Source: CAVUBL01 sp963739795 (GTDB lineage Bacteria; Acidobacteriota; Thermoanaerobaculia; Multivoradales; DATKCC01). Taken from it: a stretch of DNA of 64,000 nt. Shown here piece after piece: positions 1 to 9,675 of this stretch (within the stretch, counting starts at the first letter, position 1; each line of letters opens with the position of its first letter). The notes beneath the pieces were generated by a model. That model was not told the origin of the DNA. It was given only the letters and a program-made list of their open reading frames with translations, and searched no databases. The position numbers were made by a program, and so were the translations under genes. Location: contig CAVUBL010000011.1 of assembly GCA_963739795.1 (NCBI GenBank), forward strand, positions 248,001-312,000. The letters run 5' to 3'.

Positions 1-512
1 GCCAACTGCCGGTTCGAAGTGCGCGACGTCACCCGGCTCGGGCTCGAAGAAGAGCTCGACCTCGTCCTCTCCACCGACAACCTGGAGCACCTGGAGGACG
101 ACCGGGGCCAGTGCCGCATCTTCCACCGGGCCTCCGGCCGGGGGGGTGGCTCCTGGTCCACGTGCCCCACCGAACGCGCAACCTCTTCGGCTGGCGCCGA
201 GAGAACTTCATGGAGATCGAAGGGCATGTGCGGCCCGGCTACACCCGGGGCGAGCTCGCGGCGCTTCTCGAGCAGGCGGGTTTCGAGGTGGTCCACACGG
301 CCTACAGCTACAACTCGATCGAGACTCTGGCCAACGACCTCTCGTTCCTGGTCACGGGCGGCCGGGAGAAGCGCAAGCTCCTCTACGCCCTGGTGTTTCC
401 GTTCCTCCTCGGCCTCGCCCACCTGGGGGGCCGGCGGAGTCCGAAGGAGGGTAGCGGGCTCCTGGCTCTGGCCCGACGCCGGGAGCGGGCAGAGCCTTCG
501 GGAGGGGAGTAG
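1..512 (+). pseudogene. SAM-dependent methyltransferase, 5' cut by window, frameshifted
   Basis: This looks like the C-terminal half of a class I SAM-dependent methyltransferase. Frame 1 reads a post-motif-II segment (LSTDNLEHLEDD, about positions 55-100) and the expected continuation RPGGWLLVHVPHRTRNLFGW appears only in frame 3 from about 132. One base is missing near 130-132, next to a run of seven G. The rest, to the TAG at 510-512, is clean in frame 3. The start lies before the window. The neighbour at 512 begins at this stop codon, so the two form one transcription unit. Either the gene is broken or the base is a sequencing or assembly error; several neighbours have the same problem. Family assignment is fairly sure, substrate unknown. 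Confidence 0.6.
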
Positions 513-1269
513 TGAGAGCCGAGCTCTACCGAGTTCGCAGGTTCTGGGAGGAGCACGTCAACAACGAGTACTTCACCTGACACGACCGGGGTACGACGGA
601 GTACTTCGCAGAGATCGAGCGTCGACGACACCACCTACTATCACTTGCTGGATCTCTTAGAGAGACAGCGATCGGTAGCTATGGGGCTTCGGCTTCTAGA
701 GATCGGCTGCGGCATAGGAGTGGACATGCTCCGGCTCGACCGGCTCGGGTTCGCCGAGGTGGTGGGAATAGATCTGACAGCGGTGGCCGTGCGACTGGCG
801 CGCAGCGCGCCAGAGATGAGGGCCTGGAGACGGTGCGGTTCGGGGTCGGAGACGCCGAGGCGCTAGCTTCGCCGACGGGAGCTTCGACGTCGTGTACTCG
901 TTCGGCGTCCTAGACGACACGCCTCGGATAGAGCGCGCGGTGGCCGAGGTGCGGCGGGTACTGGCGCCGGGCGGCCTCGCGTGGTCATGCTCTACCATTC
1001 GCGGAGACTGGTGAAACTGGTACATCGCCTGCTGGGCCTTCCTTAGAATCGCTCCGGCACCTGAAGGACCACTGCCCGGTGGTCTACCGCTATCGCCGCG
1101 AGGAGGCCCGGCATCTGTTAGCCGAGTTCGAGGACGTGAAGATCGGGGCGGAGTATCCGCTCACGTATGGGATGAGCGCCGTGGCTCGCCGGATACCGCG
1201 GAGCGTGGAGCGGGTGCTCGGGCACTGGATAGGTTGGCACTCATGATCGAAGACCGCAAGGGACGCTGA
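512..1269 (+). pseudogene. Second SAM-dependent methyltransferase, multiply disrupted
   Basis: A GTG at 512 follows a good GGGAGGGGAG ribosome site and reads FWEEHVNNEYFT, then meets TGA at 578-580. The same protein resumes in other frames: YYHLLDLLE (about 625-660), the SAM-binding motif LLEIGCGIGVD (about 697), SFDVVYSFGVL (about 885), a VLAPGG motif (about 960), and a C-terminal stretch ending with TGA at 1267-1269. At least three frame changes are needed. These are the landmarks of a methyltransferase family often found in glycan or lipid clusters. The copy also uses ATA, CTA and TTA codons that are rare in its neighbours, which fits decay but also fits base-calling errors. As read it cannot make the full protein. 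Confidence 0.6.
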
Positions 1270-1285
1270 GCGAGCGGGCCGGTGT

Positions 1286-2242
1286 TCAGAGTGGCTGACG
1301 GCGGGCAGCGCTCAGGGCGAGAGAGAGGAAGGCGAGCGCCAAGACCAGGGTGCGGATCACGAGGTAGAGGCAGAGAACGGAGTACGACGGCACGACCTGA
1401 GAGACGTACACCGCGACGCGGACAACTCGAAGGTGCCCAGACCGTTGAACGCCACGGGCACGTAGGCGAAGAGACCGCGGTGTAGGGGAGAGGAGAACCA
1501 CCGGCGAGCAGACCGCGACGCCCAGGCCGCGAAGCACGATCCAGTAGGGAAGAGCGCTCAGAACCAGCTTCGCCACTGTAACCGCGGCGTTGGCCGCGAT
1601 CCGCCCCGGGTAACGGCGAGCGTATCCGGTGGCGAACGCGATGACGGACAAAACGCACTCCACCAGGCGATGCCGGGGCGGCCGGAAGAGCGCCAAGCGA
1701 CCAGAGCGAGGACGCCCGCGGCGAGTACCAGGAGAGCGATCAGGCCCGGCCAGATCAGACCGCGCAGGAAGAGCCAGCTTCCGGCCAGGGCGAGCGCGAC
1801 GTTGAACGCGAAGGTGATGAGCTTGTCGGTCAAGTAGACGGCGGTGCCCTGCCGGTACCCGACGTCGACCTCCGAAGAACAGGATCTGCACCGCGTCTCC
1901 CGCCGAGCCGGGGAGGGCCAGGAAGCTGCTCCAGCCGATGACGTAGATGCGCAGCATCGTGGAGTAGGAGATGGGCGCCAGGGCGCGGAGCAAGACCCAG
2001 AGGTCGAAGGCTCCGACGAGGAGAACCGCGACCAGCGCGATGACGGCGGCGGCCAGGCTGCACGGCTCGATGGCCGCGACGCGCGCGAGGAGCGAGCGCC
2101 AGTCGACGAAGGGGACGAGGGTGACGAGGAGCAGCGCCGCGACGGCGATCTGGAGGACCAGGAGGCCGCGGCGCCGGAACGCCGGCCGGGCGGACGGCGG
2201 TGGACCGGGGGGAGTGGTCGCGCTCTGGGGGGGTAGGTCCAT
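1286..2242 (-). pseudogene. LPG-synthase-TM / flippase-like membrane protein, frameshifted
   Basis: From the ATG at 2240-2242 the leftward frame encodes a hydrophobic protein with LLVLQIAVAALLLVTLVPFVDW and GWSSFLALPGSAGDAVQ. The latter resembles the conserved region of the lysylphosphatidylglycerol synthetase transmembrane (UPF0104/AglD-like) family. The frame breaks near 1860; the continuation VGYRQGTAVYLTDKL is in a second frame, the original frame returns near 1690, and another slip occurs near 1440-1490, where FAYVPVAFNGLG-like sequence is split. The last helices (YLVIRTLVLALAFLSLALS) are back in the first frame. About 320 codons matches the family. Such proteins are thought to move lipids or lipid-linked sugars across the inner membrane. 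Divergent from the GT39-like gene at 2340. Broken gene or sequence error, undecided. Confidence 0.6.
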
Positions 2243-2339
2243 GGCGGGGGCTCGCGGCTGCGGAGCCTACGAGCCTCGCTAGCCCGAGGGCCGATGCTAC
2301 GATGCGTCGGCCTGCCTGCGCGGTCCAAGGAGCGTGTCC

Positions 2340-4637
2340 ATGATCCTCGAGCCCAGCTTCGCGGGAGACTGCGTCCGGGGCCTGGGTGCGATCGTTTTCT
2401 GGGCCGCGGTCGCCTGGTCTTCCTACCTCGTCGCCCTCCGCCTGGCGCCCGCGGCCTCGGCGGCGGTGCGGTGGTGCGCCGCGGCGGTCGCCGGTGCCTG
2501 GCTCCTGCTCGCCGGCTTCTGGGTCCTCGTCCCTGCAGGTCTCTTCCGAATCGGGGTCGCCTTGCCCCTCTACGTGGCGCTGGCGGTGGCTTTCCACGCC
2601 TGGCTGGGGCGCTGCCGGGATCCGCTCGGGCGTTTGAGCGACGACGTGGCCTCCTCCTTCCACGGTCTAGGCGACCTGCTGCGCCGGCCGGCGGGCTGGA
2701 TGCTCCTCGCTCTGCTCGCGGTTGCGGCCGTGCGCTGCCTCCGCGGCTCGGTGACCCCGCCGCTGGGCTGGGACTCCCTCACCTACCACCTCTACAAGGC
2801 GGGCCGCTGGGTGCAGACCGGGGGTCTCGCGGCCCAACCGGCGCCCGACTCCTGGAGTTTCTACGAGTATTTTCCGGTCGTCGGCGAGGTTCTGTGGGCC
2901 TGGGCCATGCTGCCGCTGCACACAGATGCCCTCCTCACCGCCGCCGGAACGGCCATCTGGGGCGTGTGCCTGCTCGGCCTCTGCGGCCTGGGACGCGAGT
3001 TGGGCGGGAGCCGCGAGACAGCGGTCCTGGCGGCGACGGCGGTGGCCGCCATGCCGGTGCTCCTGGCCTACCTGAGCAGCGGCTACGTGGACAACACCAC
3101 CCTGGCCTTCTTCCTCCTCGGTGCGCTCTTTGCCGTCCGCGTCTGGCGCCACGGCACCCTTGCCGAGGCCCCGTTGGCCCTCGGCGCCTTCTCCCTGATG
3201 CTCGGGACGAAGCTCACCACCGCCGCCTTCTTCGCCCTGGGAGCCGCCTTCGTCGTCGCCGGCGTTCTGCGTGCGCAGGCTCCCGTCCGGCGCCGCCGGC
3301 TCGTGCTTCTCGCCTGCCTCGGCGCGGCGGTCATCGGCTATCCCGGCTACCAGCGGGCGTGGGTGGAAGGCGGATCTCCGTTCTACCCCTTCCGCATCGC
3401 CTTCGGCGGCGTGGTCCTGTCGCAGGGAGTGCCCAGCGCCGCCGCGGCGATGGCGGACCTCGAAGCCTCGAAGGCGTATCGGCTCTCGTCGCCGGCCGCT
3501 TTCTGGAAGTACTTCCTCTTCCAACCCAAAGTCTCCGGCTCGTTCGTCAATCCCGGACCGGGCCTGGTCCTCCTGGTGGTTCCGGGCCTGCTCGGCGCGG
3601 CGATCTCACTGCGCGATCGACGGCGGAGGCTCCCGGGGGCCTTTCTCCTCGCCTGCGCGCTGATCATGTTGGCGGGGTTCCTCTCGGGCAACATGGTGCT
3701 CTTCCGGACCACGACCAAGGTCACCACGGCGGGCCGCTACGTCACCATCGGCATCGCTTCCCTGGCGGTGCTGGGAGCTGCGTGGACCCACCGGCTTGCG
3801 CAGGCGTTCTGGATGGCAGCGGTGGTCGGCGGTCTCGCCCTCTCCACGCCCAGGGTCTGGGTGGCCGCCGAGGGCCGGCCCGTCCTCGAGGGAGCCCTCC
3901 TGGCGCTCGGCGTCGCGATCGGCCTCGCCGTATGCGGGGTGGCTTGGCGGCGGAGGAACGTCCGGGCCGTCGCCGGGATGGCGGCTGTTCTCGTGGTAGC
4001 GGTCGGTCTCGCCGCCCTCGAGCAAGTCCGGGCGCCGGCGCGCTACCCCCTCTACGCCGCCGCCGCTGACCCGATCGATCCGCTCTTCCACATGCACCGC
4101 ATCGAGCCGAGCTATGCCTCGGCGTGGGTTCTGTGGCAGGCGCTCGACGATCCGGCGCGGCCGCACGTGATCGCGGCGACCGCCGGGTGGGACGGGATCG
4201 GCCATAACTGGTACCGCTACCCTCTCCTCGGCCGGCGGCTGCAGAACCGGGTCCTGTACGTGCCGGTGACCGCCGACGGCTCGGTGATCGCCTACCGCCT
4301 CCGGGAGACGCTCGCCCGGCGGGCGAGCCTCGACGCCTGGCTGCGGCGGCTGGTCGCCCGGCGGGTCGACGCGGTCGCCTCCCTGGCTCCGCGCTCGACG
4401 ATCGAGGACTTTTGGATGCGCAAGCTCCCGGAGCTGTTCCAGCCCATGGCGGCCGACCCCGACGACTTGAACGTCGCCTACCGGTTCGATCGGCGCAAGG
4501 CCGAGGAGCTGCTGGCGGCCGGGGCGGTGCCCTCCCCGAGCACTCGTAGAGCCGGTTGGTCTCGTCCCGGTAGCGCAAGGGGAAGCGGTCGGTCTCCGAC
4601 CAAGCGTTCCTCGAGGGGGAGCTCGACCACGGGGTAG
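2340..4637 (+). CDS. GT39/ArnT-like polytopic membrane glycosyltransferase
   Basis: A large inner-membrane protein with about a dozen hydrophobic segments and a soluble C-terminal part. The block GWDSLTYHLYKA near residue 142 resembles the first periplasmic loop of polyprenyl-phosphate-sugar transferases of the GT39/GT83 type, where an Asp next to a helix end is catalytic. The likely role is adding a sugar from a lipid carrier to a periplasmic acceptor; substrate unknown. The ATG at 2340 is preferred because AAGGAG (2327-2332) sits 7 bases upstream; the in-frame GTG at 2334 is too close to it. The last 30 or so codons are rich in Ser, Arg and Gly and lie opposite the tail of the convergent gene, so the natural C-terminus may be nearer 4530. 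It is the only readable long gene among disrupted neighbours. Confidence 0.65.
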   Translation: MILEPSFAGDCVRGLGAIVFWAAVAWSSYLVALRLAPAASAAVRWCAAAVAGAWLLLAGFWVLVPAGLFRIGVALPLYVALAVAFHAWLGRCRDPLGRLSDDVASSFHGLGDLLRRPAGWMLLALLAVAAVRCLRGSVTPPLGWDSLTYHLYKAGRWVQTGGLAAQPAPDSWSFYEYFPVVGEVLWAWAMLPLHTDALLTAAGTAIWGVCLLGLCGLGRELGGSRETAVLAATAVAAMPVLLAYLSSGYVDNTTLAFFLLGALFAVRVWRHGTLAEAPLALGAFSLMLGTKLTTAAFFALGAAFVVAGVLRAQAPVRRRRLVLLACLGAAVIGYPGYQRAWVEGGSPFYPFRIAFGGVVLSQGVPSAAAAMADLEASKAYRLSSPAAFWKYFLFQPKVSGSFVNPGPGLVLLVVPGLLGAAISLRDRRRRLPGAFLLACALIMLAGFLSGNMVLFRTTTKVTTAGRYVTIGIASLAVLGAAWTHRLAQAFWMAAVVGGLALSTPRVWVAAEGRPVLEGALLALGVAIGLAVCGVAWRRRNVRAVAGMAAVLVVAVGLAALEQVRAPARYPLYAAAADPIDPLFHMHRIEPSYASAWVLWQALDDPARPHVIAATAGWDGIGHNWYRYPLLGRRLQNRVLYVPVTADGSVIAYRLRETLARRASLDAWLRRLVARRVDAVASLAPRSTIEDFWMRKLPELFQPMAADPDDLNVAYRFDRRKAEELLAAGAVPSPSTRRAGWSRPGSARGSGRSPTKRSSRGSSTTG

Positions 4638-6599
4638 CGGCTCAGGAGACCCAGCGAACGTGGTGCTTCTGCAGGTTGGCGAGCCAGGCCTCGGCCGACG
4701 GGTGGACGCGCGGGTCGCAGCCCGGATAGGCCCCGGCCGTAGGGTAGTCCTCCCGGTTGACGTTCACGTAGATCGCCCGGCGCTGCAGCCGGGGGCCCAT
4801 GGCAGGGTAGACGAAGTACGTTCCCGGATGTGCTGTCCACGGCCACCGTTCCCTCGCCGCCGTGGCCGTCGAGCCAGTTCCAGGCGCCGGCGAAGAAGCG
4901 GGAGCCAGTCAGGTGAGCGGTGTATTCGCGAGCCAGGGCGCGGTCCCGGTCGGCGACCCGGAAGGCGGCGAGGGGGGGGGCGGCGGCCAGGGGCAGAGCA
5001 CCAGGTCGGCGAGAGCAGCCGCCAGCGAGCCCCGCCGGCAAGCACCTGAGCGCCGGGCGAGAGGGCCAGCAGGAGCCCCAACGCCAGGGCCACGCCGCCC
5101 TACCTGGGCATCTCAGCATGGAGCATCAGGAGATCCTGGACAGCGAGGGCGATCACCACGTACCCAGCGGTCCGGGTGCCGGCGCTCGCCAAGGGCGGGC
5201 GGCCGCGCCAAGGCGAGGGCGAGGCCGAGGATCAGGTAGCGGACGTTGGCGAAGATGTGGTTGCGCGCGAACGGGATGGACGCCCAGAAGACCAGCTGGA
5301 CCGATCTGACCCAGGATCCAGCCAGGCGGCTCGCCGGTCGGGCCACCTGAGGAAGGGCGGAGCGCGAGGGCGACCAGGAGCAGGAGGGCCTGGGGCCCGA
5401 CGCCCAGCTCGGCCTGGGTAGGGTGCAGGGAGCCGAGGAAGGCGTCGCTAGGATGGTGGTCGTGGATGGGGCCGATCAGGCCGGCGAGGGAGTCCCCGGG
5501 GGGGAAGGTGGCCCAGAGCCTGCTTCCTGGGGAGCCTGCTGCTGGGTGCAGGTGAAGGCAAAAAAACCGCCGCCCAGCCGGACGTTCCGGGCGTAGAAGA
5601 AGCCGCCCAGGAGGACTGCCACGGCCAGGGCGGCGGCGATCTGCGCCAGGCGCTTGCCCAGGGGGCGGCCGCAGGCGAGGAGCACCGCATGCCCGCGAAT
5701 GCGGCGGCGAAGGGCAGGGCCAGCAGCTTGGTCCCCGCCGCCAGACCGAACGAGGCGCCGGCGAGGAGGATTTCCGGCCAGGCCGGCTCGTCGAGCCAGC
5801 GAAAGGCGAAGTAGATCCCTGCGAGGAGGAACGCGCCCACCGCGATGTCCACGTACTGCGTCGCGACGAACCGGACCACCGTGGGGGTGAGGAGAACGAG
5901 GAACGAGGCGAGCGGCCAAAGCCTGTGGGCGCCAAGCCGGCGGGCCACGGCGCCTGCCGCCAGGCCGAGAAGCAGCCACTGGGCCACGTAGGCCAGGTTG
6001 ACGTAGAGCTCGCTGTGGGACGGCGCCATCCACCACCAGAGCCAGATCGACCCGTTGCCCGGGTTGTAGCCGTAGAAGTTGGTCGGGTGAGGACCGAGGA
6101 CCGGTCGAAGGTTCCCGTCTTGCAGCCAGCGGGCCGCCAGCAGCAAGTGGTACATCAGGCTGTCCCAGGAGAGGGGCGGTCGGAACAATCCCCGGAGGGC
6201 CTCGCTGCCCACGGCGTGAAGGGTGATCAGGGAGAGGACGGGATGCTCCCGCAACCGCGTCCACGTGCTCCTCGCCAGGATGCCGCCCGCGCGCGCGACC
6301 CGCTCGCCACCCGTTCGCCGCTCGCCCCACGCGAGGGCCAGGACCAGGCCCGCCGCGCTCGCCAGGGCGAGGTCGATGCGCAGGAGGCCCACCGCGCCCA
6401 GGACCAGACCGATCCCCACCGCGATGGCGCTGGTGGCGACCAGGGAGGCGATCGCCAGGGTCAGGGGCTCGCGCTCGGCGCGCTCTCCCAGCAGACGGAC
6501 CGCGGCGAGAAAGCCGCCCAGGAGCAGGACGCCGAGGCTGATCAGGGTGAGCAGCGCGCCCAGCACGTCGACGAGGGCCATGGCGGGCATTGTTAGCAC
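4478..6599 (-). pseudogene. Second GT39-like membrane glycosyltransferase, several frameshifts
   Basis: The leftward frame starts near 6599 (GTG; ATGs at 6590 and 6581) and reads about ten hydrophobic segments with the block SWDSLMYHLLLAARWLQDG, the counterpart of the loop in the 2340 gene, so the two are paralogs facing each other. The frame breaks near 5690 and again near 5520, 5330, 5200, 4820 and 4600. The C-terminal pieces (PGCDPRVHPSAEAW, VVELPLEERL, RYRDETNRLYE) are spread over different frames and end by about 4478. Unbroken it would be a protein of roughly 700 residues. Several breaks lie in runs of identical bases. Either decay or low-quality sequence; it overlaps the tail of the convergent gene by about 160 bases. 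Confidence 0.6.
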
Positions 6600-6645
6600 G
6601 TCGGGCGGTCCCGGGGCCAGAGAGATGGGGACGCCTCCCCCGGGC

Positions 6646-7587
6646 TCAGCGCCGGTTCCAGTGCTCCCGGTGAAGGCTCAGGAAACGTCGTAGCGGCCGG
6701 GGCAGCCAGCGCGCCTTGCGGCCGGTGGCGAAGCCCAGGACCCGGATCAGCTCGTGGACCAGCAGGTAGGGGATCCACCGCGCCTGGCCGCGGCGACGGA
6801 GGGCTCCGGTGGCGGCGCGGAGGAAGCCGAGCTCGTAGGCGAGCATCGCCCGGGGCGAGTCCTGGGTCACGCCGACCAGGGAGCAGCCGCTGTCGAAGTT
6901 GCGGCGGAAGACCTTGGCGAGGGGGTAATGGTGGGAGTGGAGCACGGCCGCCTCCGGCCGGTAGGCGATCCGGTGGCCTGCCTCCAGGACTTCCCGGGCC
7001 CACACCTGATCTTCGCTCATGATCCGGGTCTCATCGAACGGGAAGCGGTTCCAGATCTCCCGGCGCAGGGCCGAGCAGACGTTCGAGAAGAAGACGGCGC
7101 CGATCCCCACCCTTCCGGAGGCGGCGTCGAGGCGGCGCACGGCGGGCTCGGGCGGGTAGGTGAGGTGAAGGAACTCGGCCTCCACCGGCGTCGCCTCCGG
7201 GCGCGGGATCTGCCGGCCGTAGGTGGCGGCGAGGCCCGGATCCTCCTCGAGGGGTGCGACCAGGCTCTCGAGGAAGCCCTCGCCCAAAGGCGTGGCGTCC
7301 TGGACCAGGAAGACCAGGATCTCTCCCCGGGCGTGGGCCGCGCCGAGGTTGCGCGTGCGGCCGTGGCCGAACTCGCCGGGTGGGATCTCCAGGATCCGAG
7401 CTCCGGGCAGGCCGGCGGCGAGCTCGAGGGTGCCGTCGCGCGAGCCCGAGTCGACCACCAGGATCTCGGCGTCGTCGATCCCCCGGCAGGCGGAGAGGGC
7501 TGCCAGGACCTCGGCGAAGCGCGGCCCGGCGTCCCGGGTGAGCAGGATCACCGAGCAGCGGACAGGCCCGGTCGGTGATTCACTCAC
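6646..7587 (-). CDS. GT2 glycosyltransferase, rhamnosyltransferase-like
   Basis: A 313-residue family 2 glycosyltransferase of the WbbL/rhamnosyltransferase type. The N-terminal GT-A fold has VILLTRDAG, the nucleotide-binding VVDSGSRDGT at residues 44-53, the FGHGRTRN block typical of rhamnosyltransferases, and an acidic QDATPL motif near residue 95 in the DxD position. A later SEDQVWAREVLEAG supplies the expected catalytic acidic residues. It would transfer a deoxyhexose or similar sugar from a nucleotide donor to a lipid-linked or surface glycan on the cytoplasmic side. It is the last gene of a leftward operon, 6 bases after the methyltransferase. The start codon at 7587 leaves normal spacing. 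Donor and acceptor are unknown. Confidence 0.8.
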   Translation of the reverse strand: MSESPTGPVRCSVILLTRDAGPRFAEVLAALSACRGIDDAEILVVDSGSRDGTLELAAGLPGARILEIPPGEFGHGRTRNLGAAHARGEILVFLVQDATPLGEGFLESLVAPLEEDPGLAATYGRQIPRPEATPVEAEFLHLTYPPEPAVRRLDAASGRVGIGAVFFSNVCSALRREIWNRFPFDETRIMSEDQVWAREVLEAGHRIAYRPEAAVLHSHHYPLAKVFRRNFDSGCSLVGVTQDSPRAMLAYELGFLRAATGALRRRGQARWIPYLLVHELIRVLGFATGRKARWLPRPLRRFLSLHREHWNRR

Positions 7588-7593
7588 AAGCTC

Positions 7594-8454
7594 TCACGGC
7601 CGGGCGTAGGCGTCGAGCCAGTAGCCCCAGCCGGCGAGGACGTCGAGGCGGCTCGCCCTCAGTCCCGCCATCACCGTCCGCAGGAAGGGGCCGGGCTCGG
7701 CCATGAGCAGCAACCGGGTGAGGACGGGGTCCGAGGCGCTGGTGGCGCCGAGGGTGACCTCCGAGGCGCCCGCCGCCTCCAGGCAGCGCGCCAGGGAGGC
7801 CCGGGTGAACAGGTTGACGTGGCCGGGGAAGGTGATCCGCCGGTCCTTGATCCGCGAGAGAAGGCGGTGCTTGGCCACCGGCCAGCGCTCGTTGGGCACC
7901 TGGAACCACGCGACGCCCCCCGGCGCGAGCAGGCCGAGCACCTTGCGGGCGGCGCCCACCGGGTCCGCCAGGTGCTCGAGCACGTTGTCCAGCACCGCCA
8001 CATCGAAGCGCTCGGTCGGCCGGTAGCTCTCGATGCGTTCCGGCACGATGGTGACCGCCGGATCGTCCGCTCCCTCGAAGCGCTCCCCCAGGAACGGCTC
8101 GAGGCCGGTGTAGCGGTGGCCGAGGCTCCGGCAGGCCGCGGCGAGGGCGCCGCCGCCGGTTCCCACCTCGAACACCGAGAGCGGGACCTCGGGAAGGCCG
8201 AACCGGGCGCGGAGCGTCTCGAGCCGGCGCGCGAGAAGCGGCACCCGGGCGTCCCGAAAGCGGTCGAGCCAACGGTAGAAGTGGTCGATCTCAGCGGCGA
8301 TCTCGTCATCCCGGAAGTCGCCCGTGCGGTTCTCGGTGAACTGGAAGCCGCAGCCGCGGCAGCGGCGGATCACGATCCAGCTCTCCTCGTGGACCGGCCG
8401 GTTCGCCGTGGCGCCGCACAGGGGGCAGGCCCCTTCTCCGGCCGCGGTCGCCAT
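7594..8454 (-). CDS. Class I methyltransferase with N-terminal zinc ribbon
   Basis: A 286-residue SAM-dependent methyltransferase. Two CxxC pairs (Cys10/Cys13 and Cys32/Cys35) form a zinc-ribbon-like N-terminus, as in many sugar or O-antigen methyltransferases. Motif I, FEVGTGGGALA, lies near residue 95; VAVLDNVLEHL follows as the post-motif, then LLAPGGVAWFQVPN. It probably methylates a sugar or lipid-linked intermediate of the glycan built by its operon. The ATG at 8454 is chosen; an in-frame GTG five codons upstream overlaps the stop of the preceding gene in a GTGA and is also possible. The frame stays open far upstream, but that part lies opposite the glycosyltransferase and has no family resemblance. 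Confidence 0.8.
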   Translation of the reverse strand: MATAAGEGACPLCGATANRPVHEESWIVIRRCRGCGFQFTENRTGDFRDDEIAAEIDHFYRWLDRFRDARVPLLARRLETLRARFGLPEVPLSVFEVGTGGGALAAACRSLGHRYTGLEPFLGERFEGADDPAVTIVPERIESYRPTERFDVAVLDNVLEHLADPVGAARKVLGLLAPGGVAWFQVPNERWPVAKHRLLSRIKDRRITFPGHVNLFTRASLARCLEAAGASEVTLGATSASDPVLTRLLLMAEPGPFLRTVMAGLRASRLDVLAGWGYWLDAYARP

Positions 8455-8465
8455 TCCTCCCGTCC

Positions 8466-9662
8466 TCACCGCCGGGGGATCAGCATCAGGCTGATCAGAA
8501 ACGAGCCGAAGAGGGTTTCGACACCCAGAACCATGGCCGCCATGCCGATGACCACGCCGCGCACCGCCATCAGCTCTCCGCCGCCGGCCTCCAGCCAGTC
8601 GAGGACGATCTTCACCTCGAGACCCAGGCCGGCGAGGAACACCAGGGCGCCGACCGCGAGGCCCCGCTCGAGGGAGAAGAGGCGGAAGAACGCCCGGATC
8701 CAGGGGCCCGGCCGGGCCAGGCCGGCGCCCAGGGAGAAGGTCTTGGCGAAGGTGTCGAAGAGGACGAGCTGGTAGCCGACGATCACGGCGATGGCCCCGA
8801 ACAGGAGCGGGTGGTAGTCCCACCGGTGGCCGAAGAGCACCCGGGGACCGCCGGCGAGGGCGAGAACCAGAAACGCCCCCACCGCCATGAGCACGAGACC
8901 CGGGAGCTGGAACAGGTAGCTCGGCGAGTAGAGGAGCATGAAGCGCACGTGGCGCCAGGCGTCGCGGACCCCCGAGAGCTTCGACTCGCCTTCCCGCGGG
9001 TGGTAGGCGATGGGGATCTCGTGGATCACGAGACCCTCGCGCAGGGCGCTCACCACCATCTCTGAGGCCAGCTCCATGCCGGTGGTGCGCAGGCCGAGGC
9101 GCCGGTAGGCCTCCCGGGTGATCCCGCGCATCCCGCAGTGGGCGTCGGCGATCCGGGTCCGGAAGAGGAGGCGAAGCATGCCGGAGAGGACCGGGTTGCC
9201 GATCCAGCGATGGGTCCAGGGCATCGCCCCCGGCCGGATCTCGCCGCCCAGGCGGTTTCCCATGACCAGGTCGCACTCACCCCGGGTGAGGGGCTCGACG
9301 AAGCGCGGGAGGTCTTCGAGGTCGTAGGTGGTGTCGGCGTCGGCCATCACCAGGAAGCGGCCCCGGGCCTCCTCGAAGCCCCGGAGATAGGCCGAGCCGT
9401 AGCCGCGGCGCGGTTCGTGAACCACCCGGGCTCCGGCCTCGGCCGCCAGCTCGGCCGAGCGGTCGGTGGAGCCGTTGTCGACGACCACCACCTCGCCGCT
9501 CACCCCCATCGCCGCCATGGCCCCGAGAGCCGTGCGCACACACTCGCCCACGCCGCGCTCCTCGTCGAGGCAGGGCAGGACCACGGACACCTCCACCGAG
9601 CCTCCGCGAGGCTCGGCGCCCGGAGCGGTCCCGGCGGCCTTCGGGGTCACCACGTCGCGCAT
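8466..9662 (-). CDS. GT2 polyprenyl-phosphate glycosyltransferase with membrane anchor
   Basis: A 398-residue family 2 enzyme of the dolichyl-phosphate-mannose synthase type. The catalytic domain has VVLPCLDEE, VVVDNGSTDRS (residues 59-69), the DxD motif Asp108-Ala-Asp110 and the conserved ADAHCGMRG block. After residue 250 come about four transmembrane segments. It likely moves a sugar from a nucleotide donor to polyprenyl phosphate, making the lipid-linked donors used by membrane transferases such as the GT39-like proteins nearby. It lies 13 bases after the UbiA gene and directly before the methyltransferase, in one leftward operon. The start at 9662 is the first good ATG before the conserved region. 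The sugar is not predictable. Confidence 0.82.
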   Translation of the reverse strand: MRDVVTPKAAGTAPGAEPRGGSVEVSVVLPCLDEERGVGECVRTALGAMAAMGVSGEVVVVDNGSTDRSAELAAEAGARVVHEPRRGYGSAYLRGFEEARGRFLVMADADTTYDLEDLPRFVEPLTRGECDLVMGNRLGGEIRPGAMPWTHRWIGNPVLSGMLRLLFRTRIADAHCGMRGITREAYRRLGLRTTGMELASEMVVSALREGLVIHEIPIAYHPREGESKLSGVRDAWRHVRFMLLYSPSYLFQLPGLVLMAVGAFLVLALAGGPRVLFGHRWDYHPLLFGAIAVIVGYQLVLFDTFAKTFSLGAGLARPGPWIRAFFRLFSLERGLAVGALVFLAGLGLEVKIVLDWLEAGGGELMAVRGVVIGMAAMVLGVETLFGSFLISLMLIPRR

Positions 9663-9675
9663 GATCAGGGGGCGA

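Noticed and set aside
13..30. GGTTCGAAG resembling a tRNA T-loop
   Set aside because: It is inside the methyltransferase reading frame and no cloverleaf can be drawn around it.
578..580. In-frame TGA in the second methyltransferase as a possible selenocysteine codon
   Set aside because: The gene needs further frame changes downstream, and no SECIS-like hairpin or selenoprotein family fits.
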